Assembly: GCA_018821785.1 (NCBI GenBank)
Contig: JAHJLI010000194.1
Coordinates: 1-59,641 of the forward strand
Length of the DNA stretch: 59,641 bases
Reading direction: 5' to 3'
DNA from: Pseudomonadota bacterium
GTDB lineage: Bacteria > Desulfobacterota > Desulfobulbia > Desulfobulbales > Desulfocapsaceae
Position 1 is the first letter of the stretch. Every line of letters begins with the position of its first letter. The notes under the pieces are model-generated. The model searched no databases, was not told the origin of the DNA, and saw only the letters and a program-made list of their open reading frames with translations. The translations under genes were made by a program, and so were the position numbers. Below are positions 44,071 to 53,437 of the stretch, piece by piece.

Positions 44071-47040
44071 ATGATGGCCAATAAGGCAATGAACGTAAAT
44101 ATAGAAGAAACCACCATAGATGCTGCGACAACGGAAATGATGAAAGAGTTACGGGCAGCTATAGAGGGTGAAGTGCGGGTGGATCGGCTGAGCCTTCAAC
44201 TCTACAGCACCGATGCCTCGGATTTCCGTAAAGAACCGATGGGTATTGTCATTCCCCGTCACCTCGCCGATGTTCGAGCGGCGGTGGCAATTGCCGGAAG
44301 GCACGGTATCCCGATTATTCCCCGGGGTGGCGGCTCCAGCGTCTCCGGACAGACGGTGGGCCGAGGTTTGGTTTTCGATCTCTCCAAATATCTTAACAAG
44401 ATTTTGGAGTTGAATGTCCGAGAACGGTGGGTGGAAGTTGAAGCAGGGGTCGTCCTCGATGTCCTCAATGCGATGCTTGTCAAACACGGCCTGATGGTCG
44501 GGCCGGACCCGTCCTCCAGCGCCGTCGCCACCATCGGCGGCATGGCCGGCAATAACTCCACCGGTTCGCATTCCTTTGTCTACGGCATGACTGCCGATCA
44601 TGTCCTGGCCCTGGAGATCGTATTGTCAGACGGATCGCTTGCCCGCTTCGACGATAAAACTGAGGAGGAGGTCGCAAGGATCTCTAACGAAAAAACCCTG
44701 GAAGGATCAGTTTATAGTATGATTCCGGAGCTCATTGCCGAGTATGCAGCAGACATCCGCAGCGGTTTCCCGAAGACCTGGCGTAACGTCGCCGGTTACG
44801 GCCTGAACCGTATTCTCGACCAACAGGAGGCGGGGAAACCCTTGAATCTTGCCCCCCTGGTCGTCGGCAGCGAGGGGACACTTGCCACCATTACCAAGGT
44901 GCGGCTCGGCCTGGTCGAACGTCCCACGGTTGTACGCCTGGTTATTCCCCACTTCGCCGATCTGGAAATAGCCTTGCGCTCTGTGCCCCTCATCCTCCAA
45001 CACAAGGTAGCAGCGGTTGAGCTAATGACCTCCCCGACCCTGAAACTGGCTGGCGACCACCCGATCATCGGCCCACGGTTGCGCCACTTTGTCAAAGACC
45101 AGCCGGGGGCCATTCTTATCGTCGAATTTTCCGGCAAAAACCAGGCGGAGTTGACCGAGCAAGCGGAAAAGTTGGAAGCACGACTGCGCAGCGAAGGATT
45201 GACCGATTACCTCAGCCATTGCACGACACCTGAGCAAATTGCCGGTGTTTGGGGCATCCGCAAGGCAATTTTCGGACTCATCATGAGCAAACCAGGAGAT
45301 GACAAGCGGGTCTGGGTAATCGACGATGCCAGCGTTCCGGTAGAGGAAATGAACGGGTACACCCAAGACGTCATACTCGCCGGTAAAAAATTCGGTATGG
45401 ATATCAACTTCGACGCCCATGCCTCGGCTGGCTGCCTGCATATGGGCCTCGATCTCAATCTGCGCACGACGGAAGGCCTGAAAACTTTGGAACTGCTGTG
45501 CAAGGAAATCATGACTATCGCCATCGCCCATGGCGGCTCAACGACCGGCGAACACGGCGAGGGCCTGGCCCGCAGCTACTTCAACAAACAACTTTACGGC
45601 ACCCGGTTGCACGGCGCCTTTGAAGAGATGAAGGCAATCTTTGACCCCAAAGGTCTGCTCAATCCTGGCAAGGTAGTGGGACAAACCATCGCCCCCTGGG
45701 ATACCGATTGGTTGAAATATTCGCCTGATTATAAAACACCCTACGCCCCGCAGAAAACTCATCTCGACTTTTCCCGCTATGGCGGTTTCGCTGGGTTGGT
45801 TGAGATGTGCAATGGCCAGGGGATTTGCCGCTCCCAGGTATCGGGAACGATGTGCCCCTCCTACCGGGTCACCCTCGACGAACGAGACACCACCCGCGGC
45901 CGCGCCAATATCTTGCGCGCCGCCATGACCGGCCTTCTCGGCCCGGACGGCCTGACCGCAAAAGAGGTCTATGAAGCTCTCGACCTTTGCCTGGCATGCA
46001 AGGCCTGCCGCAATGAATGCTCAACCCGGGTCGATATGGCCAAACTCAAATACGAATTTCTCGCCATCTACCAGGAAAAACACGGCGTGCCCCTGCGTAG
46101 CCGAATCGTTGGCCTCATGGCCACATCATCGCGATTTGCTTCCCTGGTGCCGTCCCTTGCCAATGCCGCTTATAAAAATAAAGCCTTTAAAAAACTCCTT
46201 GATCGCGGCCTCGGCTTCGACGAACGGCGGGAATTGCCGCAGCTCGCTCCGCGCACCTTCACGCACTGGTTCAAACACAACTTTCGCCCTCCCGCCGCAA
46301 CGCAGGGGCCGGTACTGCTCTGGGACGATTGCTACCTCACCTACAACCGACCGGAAATGGGACGGGCCGCCGTCCAGATACTTGCCGCCATGGGCTACCA
46401 AGTCCTCCTCCAGGAAGGCCGCCGCTGTTGCGGCCGTCCGATGATCTCCAAGGGTCTTCTAGCCGAGGCGAAGAAAAATGCCGCCCACAACGTTGCCCTT
46501 TTAGTCGCCCATGCCCGACGCGGCACGCCAATCATCGGTGTTGAGCCGAGTTGCATTGCCTGTTTTCGCGACGAGTATCCTGATCTTTTAAGAAGTGAGG
46601 AGGCCCGACTGGTGGCCGATAAGAGTTTTTTCTTTGAAGAGTTTGTCACCCGGTCTGAAAACAGCGAACTTATCCGTCAGGCGATGGATAAGGGAAAACC
46701 GGATCGCAAGGTTCTCGTGCACACCCATTGCTATCAAAAGGCCATGGGCACCGCTGGCCAGGTCTTGGAAATGCTGCGCTTCATTCCCGAGGCAGAGGTC
46801 GAAGAAATCCCCAGTGGTTGCTGTGGTATGGCTGGAGCCTTCGGCTTTGAAAAAGAACATTACGAGGTTTCCATGGCCATAGGCGAGCAGGTGCTCTTTC
46901 CGGCTGTCCGGGCTGCAAAAGAGAACACCGCGATTATTGCCGCCGGAACTTCCTGTCGTGAGCAGATCAAGGACGGTACCGGTCGACACGCTTTGCACCC
47001 CATCGAACTCCTCGCCGAGTCATTAGTGGCAAGACTCTGA
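44071..47040 (+). CDS. FAD- and Fe-S-containing 2-hydroxyacid dehydrogenase (GlcD/GlpC-type fusion)
   Basis: About 989 residues from the ATG at 44071; a GTG at 44041, inside the dctM end, is also possible. The N-terminal half is a PCMH-type FAD domain (about 45-250: PRGGGSSVSGQTVG, GPDPSSSAVATIGGMAGNNSTG) plus an FAD-oxidase C domain (to about 540: SAGCLHMGLDL, GEHGEGLARS), as in D-lactate and glycolate dehydrogenases. A 4Fe-4S ferredoxin part follows (CNGQGICRSQ, CLACKACRNEC), then two CCG (HdrD-like) cysteine domains (RRCCGRPM and SGCCGMAG). It should oxidise a 2-hydroxyacid to a 2-oxoacid and pass electrons on through its clusters; the acceptor is not shown. Confidence 0.92.
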   Translation: MMANKAMNVNIEETTIDAATTEMMKELRAAIEGEVRVDRLSLQLYSTDASDFRKEPMGIVIPRHLADVRAAVAIAGRHGIPIIPRGGGSSVSGQTVGRGLVFDLSKYLNKILELNVRERWVEVEAGVVLDVLNAMLVKHGLMVGPDPSSSAVATIGGMAGNNSTGSHSFVYGMTADHVLALEIVLSDGSLARFDDKTEEEVARISNEKTLEGSVYSMIPELIAEYAADIRSGFPKTWRNVAGYGLNRILDQQEAGKPLNLAPLVVGSEGTLATITKVRLGLVERPTVVRLVIPHFADLEIALRSVPLILQHKVAAVELMTSPTLKLAGDHPIIGPRLRHFVKDQPGAILIVEFSGKNQAELTEQAEKLEARLRSEGLTDYLSHCTTPEQIAGVWGIRKAIFGLIMSKPGDDKRVWVIDDASVPVEEMNGYTQDVILAGKKFGMDINFDAHASAGCLHMGLDLNLRTTEGLKTLELLCKEIMTIAIAHGGSTTGEHGEGLARSYFNKQLYGTRLHGAFEEMKAIFDPKGLLNPGKVVGQTIAPWDTDWLKYSPDYKTPYAPQKTHLDFSRYGGFAGLVEMCNGQGICRSQVSGTMCPSYRVTLDERDTTRGRANILRAAMTGLLGPDGLTAKEVYEALDLCLACKACRNECSTRVDMAKLKYEFLAIYQEKHGVPLRSRIVGLMATSSRFASLVPSLANAAYKNKAFKKLLDRGLGFDERRELPQLAPRTFTHWFKHNFRPPAATQGPVLLWDDCYLTYNRPEMGRAAVQILAAMGYQVLLQEGRRCCGRPMISKGLLAEAKKNAAHNVALLVAHARRGTPIIGVEPSCIACFRDEYPDLLRSEEARLVADKSFFFEEFVTRSENSELIRQAMDKGKPDRKVLVHTHCYQKAMGTAGQVLEMLRFIPEAEVEEIPSGCCGMAGAFGFEKEHYEVSMAIGEQVLFPAVRAAKENTAIIAAGTSCREQIKDGTGRHALHPIELLAESLVARL

Positions 47041-47179
47041 GGTACTGTTTTTCCAACTTGAGCAAAGTGTTGGTGACCTTTATCCGAAAACAGTCAAATT
47101 ATAGCGCCAATAACCAATAAACCGTTCGACAATTTAGGTAAATTCCCAAAATAAACACGCTTTGGCGGGAGGATAGAAC

Positions 47180-49684
47180 ATGAAACGCAACAAAATGAAT
47201 GAGCTTTGCCAACTGGACACCGGCCGACCGGAAGTCCTGCAGGGCAATATTGCCTTTGCCGTCGGTTGCGTCCGCGCCGGAATCCATAGCGCCGATGGCT
47301 ATCCTGGAACTCCGAGCACTGAGGTCATCGATCGCGGATTATCCCAGGTCCAAGACAAAATCACCGTCGGTTGGTCGGTGAACGAGGCAGTTGCCGCAGG
47401 TGTCGGTCTCGGCCACACCCTGGCTGGGCGCGATGCCGTTGTTACCATGAAGATACCCGGTCTTTTCCAGGCTGCCGACATCTTTACCAGTGCATCTTTC
47501 TTCACCAAACCACGAGGGGCGCTCATCTATTTCATCGCCAGCGATTTCACCCCCAGTTCTACCCAGCATCTGGTCGATCCCCGCTATCTGTTTAAAACCT
47601 GTTTTGTTCCTGTCTTCGAACCTTGCAATCACCAGGAGATGCTGGAAGCGGCAAGTATCGCCGTTGATATAGGTCGGCGTTTTCAAACCCCGGTTGTCGT
47701 CTTCGCCTCCGGTGCCCTGTGCCATAGCGAAGGATTGGTGCGCATGACTCCCCACGAAAGTCGGGAGGCTCAGGTCATGGAGAGCGACCTGCGTTGTTTC
47801 AACTCGCTGCCTGGTATCGCCCGGAAAAATTACGACCATGTCCAGAGCGTGCGGATGACCGCCCTGACCGAGATGGTAGAAAAGTCGTCCCTCAATAAAT
47901 GGATCAAAGGCACAGGAAAGACCGGGATCATTACCTGTGGCGCTAATACCAACTTTGCGCTTGAAGTACGGGAAGCATTCGGCGCCGACGTCGATATACT
48001 GTCGCTAGCCTTCACCAATCCCCTGCCAAAAGAGCTTATTCGTCGCTTCCACACCGCCATCAACGGCGAAGTATATGTCATCGACGACGGCTTCCGTTAT
48101 CTCCAGGACGAGCTGGCAATCATGGGTCTTTCGGTAAAAGGCAAAATGGATTTCAGTCCGTGCACCGAATTCAGTCCGACACTGATTGCCGAACGCCTCG
48201 GTTACGCACCCAAAGGCGCAAAAGCAAGTCAAACGCCCCTTACTCCGGTCAACCGTCCGCCAATGATTTGCCCCGGCTGCCCCTATCGGCTCTTTGTCGA
48301 AACCATCGCCACCATGAAACGCCGCGGCAAACTGGAAGCGGTTTTCGGCGATATCGGCTGCAACTCCCTTCTTTACTTCTTGAATTCAATGGATACTGGG
48401 GTGGCAATGGGCGCAAGTGAAGCGAAACGTGCCGGCTATGTCTTGTCCCGACCAGAAATGGCTGATAAGGTGTTGAGTGTTCTCGGCGATAGTACCGAAT
48501 GCCACAGCGGAATGGATGCCACTCGCAACACCATCTTCCGCCATGTTCCGGGGGTGAAAGTGATCCTTGATAACTACTGGACGGCAATGACCGGTGGCCA
48601 ACCGGCGCCGACGTCACCGGTGAATCTGGCTGGGCAAGCAAATACTTTCGATCTGGTACAGGCTCTTGCCGCTACTGGCGCCAAAGCCGTAGCTGTCGAT
48701 GCCTACAACCGTATCGAACTTCAAAAAGCCCTTCGTCTCGCTTTTAAAGAAGCGGCCGAAGGGGTATTCACCACATTGGTGGTACGCGGCGGTTGCTTGA
48801 AGAAATTGCCAGCTTCACGAAAAGGCATTCGCCTGAAAATCAATGAAGAGAAATGCGACAAATGTTATTCCTGCCTCATCTGTCCGGGGATAGAGGTTGG
48901 GCCGGAGGATTTTCCTCGCTTTAATAACCTCTGCGCCGGTTGCGGCGAGCAGGGTCATTCGTGTATGCAGATGTGTCCCTTTAAAGCCATGGAACCTCTG
49001 CCCATGGATGAAAGAGCCGGTACAAGCGGTGTGTCATTCGCTGAACCACCTGACCTCCCCGAAGTTTCTCTGGCCATGGGAAGTTTGCCGGATCGGCTCA
49101 GTCTGGCCATTCGCGGCGTTGGTGGGCAGGGCAACCTGTTCTTTGGCCGGGTTCTCACGCAACTCGCTTTCTTGGCCGGGTATGGCGAACAGAATATCGT
49201 CAAGGGTGAAACACACGGTATGGCCCAGATGGGTGGGCCGGTCATCAGCACTTTCGCCTGCGGCAAGGTCCATAGTCCGGTGCTGTTACCGGGTGAGGCG
49301 AATTGTCTCATCGCCATGGAAATGAGCGAGATGCTGCGGCCGGGATTCCTTGAGCTGTTGCGGGCCGGCGGAACGATCCTCGCCGCCACGACAATCATGG
49401 TCCCCCAGGGCATGAAGGCCGATTACTATCCCGACCCGGTGGGTATCAGGGCGGCAACCGCCGGTTTTAACCTGGTCGAGGTCGATGTCTTGGCGGCGGC
49501 CTTAAAACTTGGCGACAACACCGGCCGAATTGCCAATGTGGTGATGATGGGTGCCCTCAGCCGCATCGCCCCCTTCACAGCCATTCCCGGCGATTTATGG
49601 CTCAAAGCCTTGAAGGAGGTCACTCCCGATCCGGCCTGGGCCGCCAACTATCAGGCGTTTTTAGCGGGACGTGAACTTTTGTAA
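47180..49684 (+). CDS. Single-chain indolepyruvate:ferredoxin oxidoreductase (IorA-IorB fusion)
   Basis: An 834-residue fusion. Residues about 10-340 are the pyruvate-oxidoreductase alpha/pyrimidine-binding part (DGYPGTPSTEV, VNEAVAAGVGLGHTLAG); about 345-545 the TPP-binding part (CPGCPYRLF, GDIGCNSLL, DNYWTAMTGGQ); about 550-610 an Fe-S domain (CDKCYSCLICPG, CAGCGEQGHSCMQMCP); about 640-834 the IorB/gamma-type catalytic domain (IRGVGGQGNLFFGRVL, VKGETHGMAQMGGPV). It decarboxylates a 2-oxoacid to an acyl-CoA while reducing ferredoxin; classic IOR prefers aryl-pyruvates. In most organisms IorA and IorB are separate chains. GGAGG precedes the ATG. Confidence 0.92.
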   Translation: MKRNKMNELCQLDTGRPEVLQGNIAFAVGCVRAGIHSADGYPGTPSTEVIDRGLSQVQDKITVGWSVNEAVAAGVGLGHTLAGRDAVVTMKIPGLFQAADIFTSASFFTKPRGALIYFIASDFTPSSTQHLVDPRYLFKTCFVPVFEPCNHQEMLEAASIAVDIGRRFQTPVVVFASGALCHSEGLVRMTPHESREAQVMESDLRCFNSLPGIARKNYDHVQSVRMTALTEMVEKSSLNKWIKGTGKTGIITCGANTNFALEVREAFGADVDILSLAFTNPLPKELIRRFHTAINGEVYVIDDGFRYLQDELAIMGLSVKGKMDFSPCTEFSPTLIAERLGYAPKGAKASQTPLTPVNRPPMICPGCPYRLFVETIATMKRRGKLEAVFGDIGCNSLLYFLNSMDTGVAMGASEAKRAGYVLSRPEMADKVLSVLGDSTECHSGMDATRNTIFRHVPGVKVILDNYWTAMTGGQPAPTSPVNLAGQANTFDLVQALAATGAKAVAVDAYNRIELQKALRLAFKEAAEGVFTTLVVRGGCLKKLPASRKGIRLKINEEKCDKCYSCLICPGIEVGPEDFPRFNNLCAGCGEQGHSCMQMCPFKAMEPLPMDERAGTSGVSFAEPPDLPEVSLAMGSLPDRLSLAIRGVGGQGNLFFGRVLTQLAFLAGYGEQNIVKGETHGMAQMGGPVISTFACGKVHSPVLLPGEANCLIAMEMSEMLRPGFLELLRAGGTILAATTIMVPQGMKADYYPDPVGIRAATAGFNLVEVDVLAAALKLGDNTGRIANVVMMGALSRIAPFTAIPGDLWLKALKEVTPDPAWAANYQAFLAGRELL

Positions 49685-49704
49685 TAGAGAAAAGGAAGAG
49701 AGAT

Positions 49705-51822
49705 ATGACCATATACGAGCAAAAGGCGGTTTCCCAAGAAAGATCGCAACGCATCCATCAATGCCTTTTCCGGCCACGCAGTATCGCGGTCATCGGCGCG
49801 AGCAGCGACCCGCTGAAACCGGGAGGCCGGGTGTTGAAAAACATCCTGGAGCACGGCTACGCCGGCATTCTTCGGCCGGTGAACCCGAAGGCCACCGAGA
49901 TCCTTGGCCTCCCGGTCTGTTCGTCGATTGCCGCCCTGCCCGAGATCCCGGACCTGGCCATTGTCGCCATTCCCTCGGCTATGGTCCCGGCAGCGGTGGC
50001 GGAACTTGCTGATCGAGGCACCGGGGCGACCATCGTCCTCACCTCGGGTTTTGGCGAAAAGGATGCGGCGGGCAAGGAGGTGGAGGAAAAGATGCGGCGG
50101 ATCGCCGACGCCGCCGGCATGGCCCTGATCGGCCCGAACTGTTCAGGTTTTCTCACTGCCGCTTATAAGGGTAAATTCGCCGGCATCGTTCCGAAATTGC
50201 CGGGCGGTGCGGTGGATTTCATCAGCGGTTCGGGGGCAACGGTCGACTACGTTATGGAGTGCGCCGTCGGCCGGGGGCTATCGTTCGGCACGGTTATCAA
50301 CCTCGGTAACTCGGTACAGATGGGTGTTGAGGATCTGGTGCAACTGCACGACCAGAACTATGGCTCGGACTGCGCCCGCATCCTCCTCCTGTATATGGAG
50401 GCGGTAAAAAAACCGCAACTCCTTCTTCGTCATGCCAGTAGTCTTTCGAAAAAGGGTTGCCTTCTCGTCGGCATCAAATCCGGGACAACCGCCGCCGGAT
50501 CGCGGGCCGCGGCCAGCCATACCGGGGCCATGGCCACCAGTGACACAGCGGTTCAGGCGCTTTTCGAGAAAGCCGGAATCATTCGGGTGACCAGCCGTGA
50601 GGCCTTAATCGACGTCGCCTGCGTCCTCCAGGCGGCAAAGGGTCGTCTCAAAGGTAACCGTTTTGCCATCGTTACCGACGCCGGCGGCCCCGGAGTCATG
50701 CTCGCCGACGAACTGACACGGGGTGGCCTGGAGCTGCCGCCACTTTCCGAAGGAACCCGTTCGCAGCTGGCGAAAATTTTGCTGCCGGAAAGCTCGACCG
50801 CCAATCCCATCGACGCCCTGCCGTCACGGACCGCTGAACAGATCGCGGCAATCATCCGCATCCTCGGCGAATTCGAGCGGGGTCGCCTTGATGCCGTCGC
50901 CGTCCTCACCGGCGACTCCGGTCTCTCCGACAATGCTGCCATCTATCGGGCAATCGGTGAGGCTATGGAGAAGAGTCCCATCCCCGTCCTGCCGGTGCTC
51001 AGCTCGCTTACCTCCTGTCGAGAGAAAATCGATGTTTTTACCGGCGGTGGCAAGGTCTTCTTTCCCGATGAGGTGGCCCTTGGCCGGGCCCTCGGCCTTA
51101 TAGCCCGCCAAACTCTTCCGGCAGAGGAGCTCGACGTTTGCCGGACGAACTCTCCCGGTTATAGCAAGGAAGACATCGGCCTGGCACTCAACGGAAAGCA
51201 CGGCGCTCTCGATCCTTTCACGGTTCGCCGGATCCTCTTTGCCGCAGGTTTTAAGTTGCCGGAGGAGCTTCTAGTACAAGAAGAACAGTATCTCGCCGAG
51301 AACTGCCGCCGCCTGGGCTTTCCCCTGGCAATGAAGGTCATCGGGCCCTTGCACAAGACCGATGTCGGCGGCGTCCGCCTCGGCATCGGCAGCGAAACCG
51401 AAGCTTTGGCCGCTTGGTCGGCGCTCATGGTAATTCCGGAAGCGCGCGGGGTGCTGCTCCAGCCGATGATCGGCGGACTTGAGGTTATCCTCGGCGCCAG
51501 TCGCGAAGGCGATTTCGGTCATCTGCTGATGTTCGGTCTCGGTGGCATTCACACCGAGGTGTTAAAGGACGTGCGCTTTGCCTTGGCGCCGATAAGCGAA
51601 GCCGAAGCAGGGCTGCTGATAAACGGCATCCGCGGCCGGGCACTGCTCGACGGGGTTCGTGGCGCAGTCGGCATGGACACGGCTGTGCTTGCCGACTTTC
51701 TTATCCGCCTTGGCCGGCTGGTCGCAGACTTCCCGGAAATATGCGAGATTGATCTCAACCCGGTCAAGGGTTTTGGTGACCGCCTCCTGGCCATAGACGC
51801 CCGTATCCTTGTGGAGAATTAA
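49705..51822 (+). CDS. ADP-forming acyl-CoA synthetase (acetate--CoA ligase, single chain)
   Basis: A 705-residue fusion of the alpha and beta subunits of NDP-forming acyl-CoA synthetase. The N-terminal CoA-binding Rossmann domain has SIAVIGASSDPLKPGGRV; the succinyl-CoA synthetase-like domain carries the phospho-histidine motif ASHTGAMATSD; the C-terminal ATP-grasp domain (about 480-705) has GFPLAMKVIGP and the second histidine motif LHKTDVGGVRLG. It converts acyl-CoA, ADP and phosphate to acid, CoA and ATP. It starts 20 bases after the oxidoreductase gene, so the two probably act in sequence to conserve energy. Confidence 0.93.
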   Translation: MTIYEQKAVSQERSQRIHQCLFRPRSIAVIGASSDPLKPGGRVLKNILEHGYAGILRPVNPKATEILGLPVCSSIAALPEIPDLAIVAIPSAMVPAAVAELADRGTGATIVLTSGFGEKDAAGKEVEEKMRRIADAAGMALIGPNCSGFLTAAYKGKFAGIVPKLPGGAVDFISGSGATVDYVMECAVGRGLSFGTVINLGNSVQMGVEDLVQLHDQNYGSDCARILLLYMEAVKKPQLLLRHASSLSKKGCLLVGIKSGTTAAGSRAAASHTGAMATSDTAVQALFEKAGIIRVTSREALIDVACVLQAAKGRLKGNRFAIVTDAGGPGVMLADELTRGGLELPPLSEGTRSQLAKILLPESSTANPIDALPSRTAEQIAAIIRILGEFERGRLDAVAVLTGDSGLSDNAAIYRAIGEAMEKSPIPVLPVLSSLTSCREKIDVFTGGGKVFFPDEVALGRALGLIARQTLPAEELDVCRTNSPGYSKEDIGLALNGKHGALDPFTVRRILFAAGFKLPEELLVQEEQYLAENCRRLGFPLAMKVIGPLHKTDVGGVRLGIGSETEALAAWSALMVIPEARGVLLQPMIGGLEVILGASREGDFGHLLMFGLGGIHTEVLKDVRFALAPISEAEAGLLINGIRGRALLDGVRGAVGMDTAVLADFLIRLGRLVADFPEICEIDLNPVKGFGDRLLAIDARILVEN

Positions 51823-52189
51823 GAAAGATACTCCATCCTGGCCAGGCTTCCCCAGCCTGGCTGGCCGCAGAAAATTTTCACACACCTACTCTCACCCCTT
51901 TCGCAGTGTATTCCATCTTTAAAACAGCGTTTTTTACCAACGTATCTCTTTGAAACAATATGCTTTGTTTTAATCCAACTCATCTTCCCCACCCTGCAAT
52001 TCTCAACCGCAAAAACGAAGGCATTAAACATTCATCACTTGACAAATAGGCTAGAAATAAGGCTTATTCCACAAGACTTGCACCAATGCAGCCGACGACC
52101 TGAGACACCGACAGGGATATTGTGGAATTACTACGCAATATCGGCAAAACATATCCCGCCGATATTGGAAGAAAACAAGGAGAATACCA
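51823..52189. other. Gap between acyl-CoA synthetase and aminotransferase genes
   Basis: This 367-base stretch has no credible gene. A GC-rich hairpin (CCAGGCT 51842-51848, AGCCTGG 51854-51860) lies just after the synthetase stop but lacks a T run. TTGACA at 52039-52044 may be the -35 of a separate promoter for the aminotransferase, with a poor -10. Confidence 0.4.
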
Positions 52190-53377
52190 ATGGCTATTTC
52201 CGAAAAGATGCAACTCTTCGCGACAAAATCTTCCTGGATACGGAAAATGTTCGAAGAAGGGGCGCGAATGAAAGCAACCTTTGGGGCCGAGAATGTGTGC
52301 GATTTCAGTTTGGGCAATCCTGACATCCCGCCGCCGCGGAAATTCGATGAGGTCATGCAGGAAATTGTCCGCGACACCAGCCCCGGAGTACACGGCTATA
52401 TGCCGAATGGCGGCTATCCCTGGGTCAGGGAGGCGATCGCTGGAAGGATGTCGGTCGAACAACAGGCAGCCGTAAGCCACGGCGATATGCTTATGACCTG
52501 CGGCGCCGCCGGTGGGCTGAACATTGTCATGAAGGCCCTGCTCAATCCCGGTGACGAGGTCATCATGCTCGCCCCATATTTTGTTGATTACGGCAATTAT
52601 ATCGACAACCATGGCGGGGTCAGCAAGATCGTCAACACCGACGAGGAATTCAATCTCGATCTGCCAGCCATTGAGGCGGCGATTTCGGCAAAGACCAAAG
52701 CGATTATCATCAATTCACCGAACAACCCGAGTGGCCAAATTTATTCGGCCGACGCCCTCTGGGCTCTGGGCGAACTGCTAACCCTCGCCAGCGACCGTTT
52801 AGATACAACCATCTACCTGATTGCCGACGAACCCTATCGAAAGATTGTCTTTGACGGCCACGAAGTACCAAGTGTTTTCAGCGCCTACAAGAATAGTATC
52901 GTCGTCTCCTCCTATTCGAAGGATCTTTCCCTGCCGGGCGAGCGTATCGGCTACCTGGCGGTGCATCCGGAGATTGGCGAAAAGACTGCACTCCTCAATG
53001 CCCTGACGCTTGCCAACAGGATTCTCGGCTTTATCAACGCCCCGGCGCTTATGCAACGTGTGGTGGCGGATCTTCAGGATGCGGTCGTCGACACCTCCAT
53101 CTATGCCAAGCGAAAGGAATTGTTGTGCAAGATGCTCAGCGATGCCGGATATTCTTTCACACCTCCCAAGGGGGCTTTTTATGTCTTTCCAAAGTCTCCC
53201 ATAGCCGATGATGTGCAATTCGTCGCCCTTCTTCTTGAAGAAAAGATCCTCACCGTCCCCGGCGTCGGCTTCGGCTCGCCGGGTCATTTTCGCATCGCCT
53301 TCTGCGTTGGCGATGAGGTCATCGCAAGATCGGCGGCAGGGTTTAAGCGTGCCTTCGATAAAGCTCTGTCAATGTAA
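52190..53377 (+). CDS. Pyridoxal-phosphate-dependent aminotransferase (class I)
   Basis: A 395-residue fold-type I aminotransferase. FSLGNPDIPPP, GYMPNGGYPWVREAIAGR, NSPNNPSG, the acid in LIADEPYR, and the PLP lysine in SYSKDLSLPGERIGYL are all present. Substrate range cannot be read from sequence, but it sits at the end of a 2-oxoacid pathway and could convert amino acids to the 2-oxoacid used by the oxidoreductase. It has its own leader (51823-52189), and a good AAGGAGA before the ATG. Confidence 0.92.
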   Translation: MAISEKMQLFATKSSWIRKMFEEGARMKATFGAENVCDFSLGNPDIPPPRKFDEVMQEIVRDTSPGVHGYMPNGGYPWVREAIAGRMSVEQQAAVSHGDMLMTCGAAGGLNIVMKALLNPGDEVIMLAPYFVDYGNYIDNHGGVSKIVNTDEEFNLDLPAIEAAISAKTKAIIINSPNNPSGQIYSADALWALGELLTLASDRLDTTIYLIADEPYRKIVFDGHEVPSVFSAYKNSIVVSSYSKDLSLPGERIGYLAVHPEIGEKTALLNALTLANRILGFINAPALMQRVVADLQDAVVDTSIYAKRKELLCKMLSDAGYSFTPPKGAFYVFPKSPIADDVQFVALLLEEKILTVPGVGFGSPGHFRIAFCVGDEVIARSAAGFKRAFDKALSM

Positions 53378-53386
53378 GCAAATAAC

Positions 53387-53420
53387 AAAAAAAGGGGGGA
53401 GGCACCAGCCTCCCCCCTTA
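53387..53420 (-). terminator. Strong terminator for der, in a convergent gap
   Basis: A perfect 12-base stem (53392-53403 and 53408-53419) with a 4-base loop. In the minus direction it is followed by seven T residues (53387-53393), making it a strong terminator of the minus-strand der operon; it may also block plus-strand transcripts. Confidence 0.85.
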
Positions 53421-53437
53421 ATCCTGACGCCTATCCC

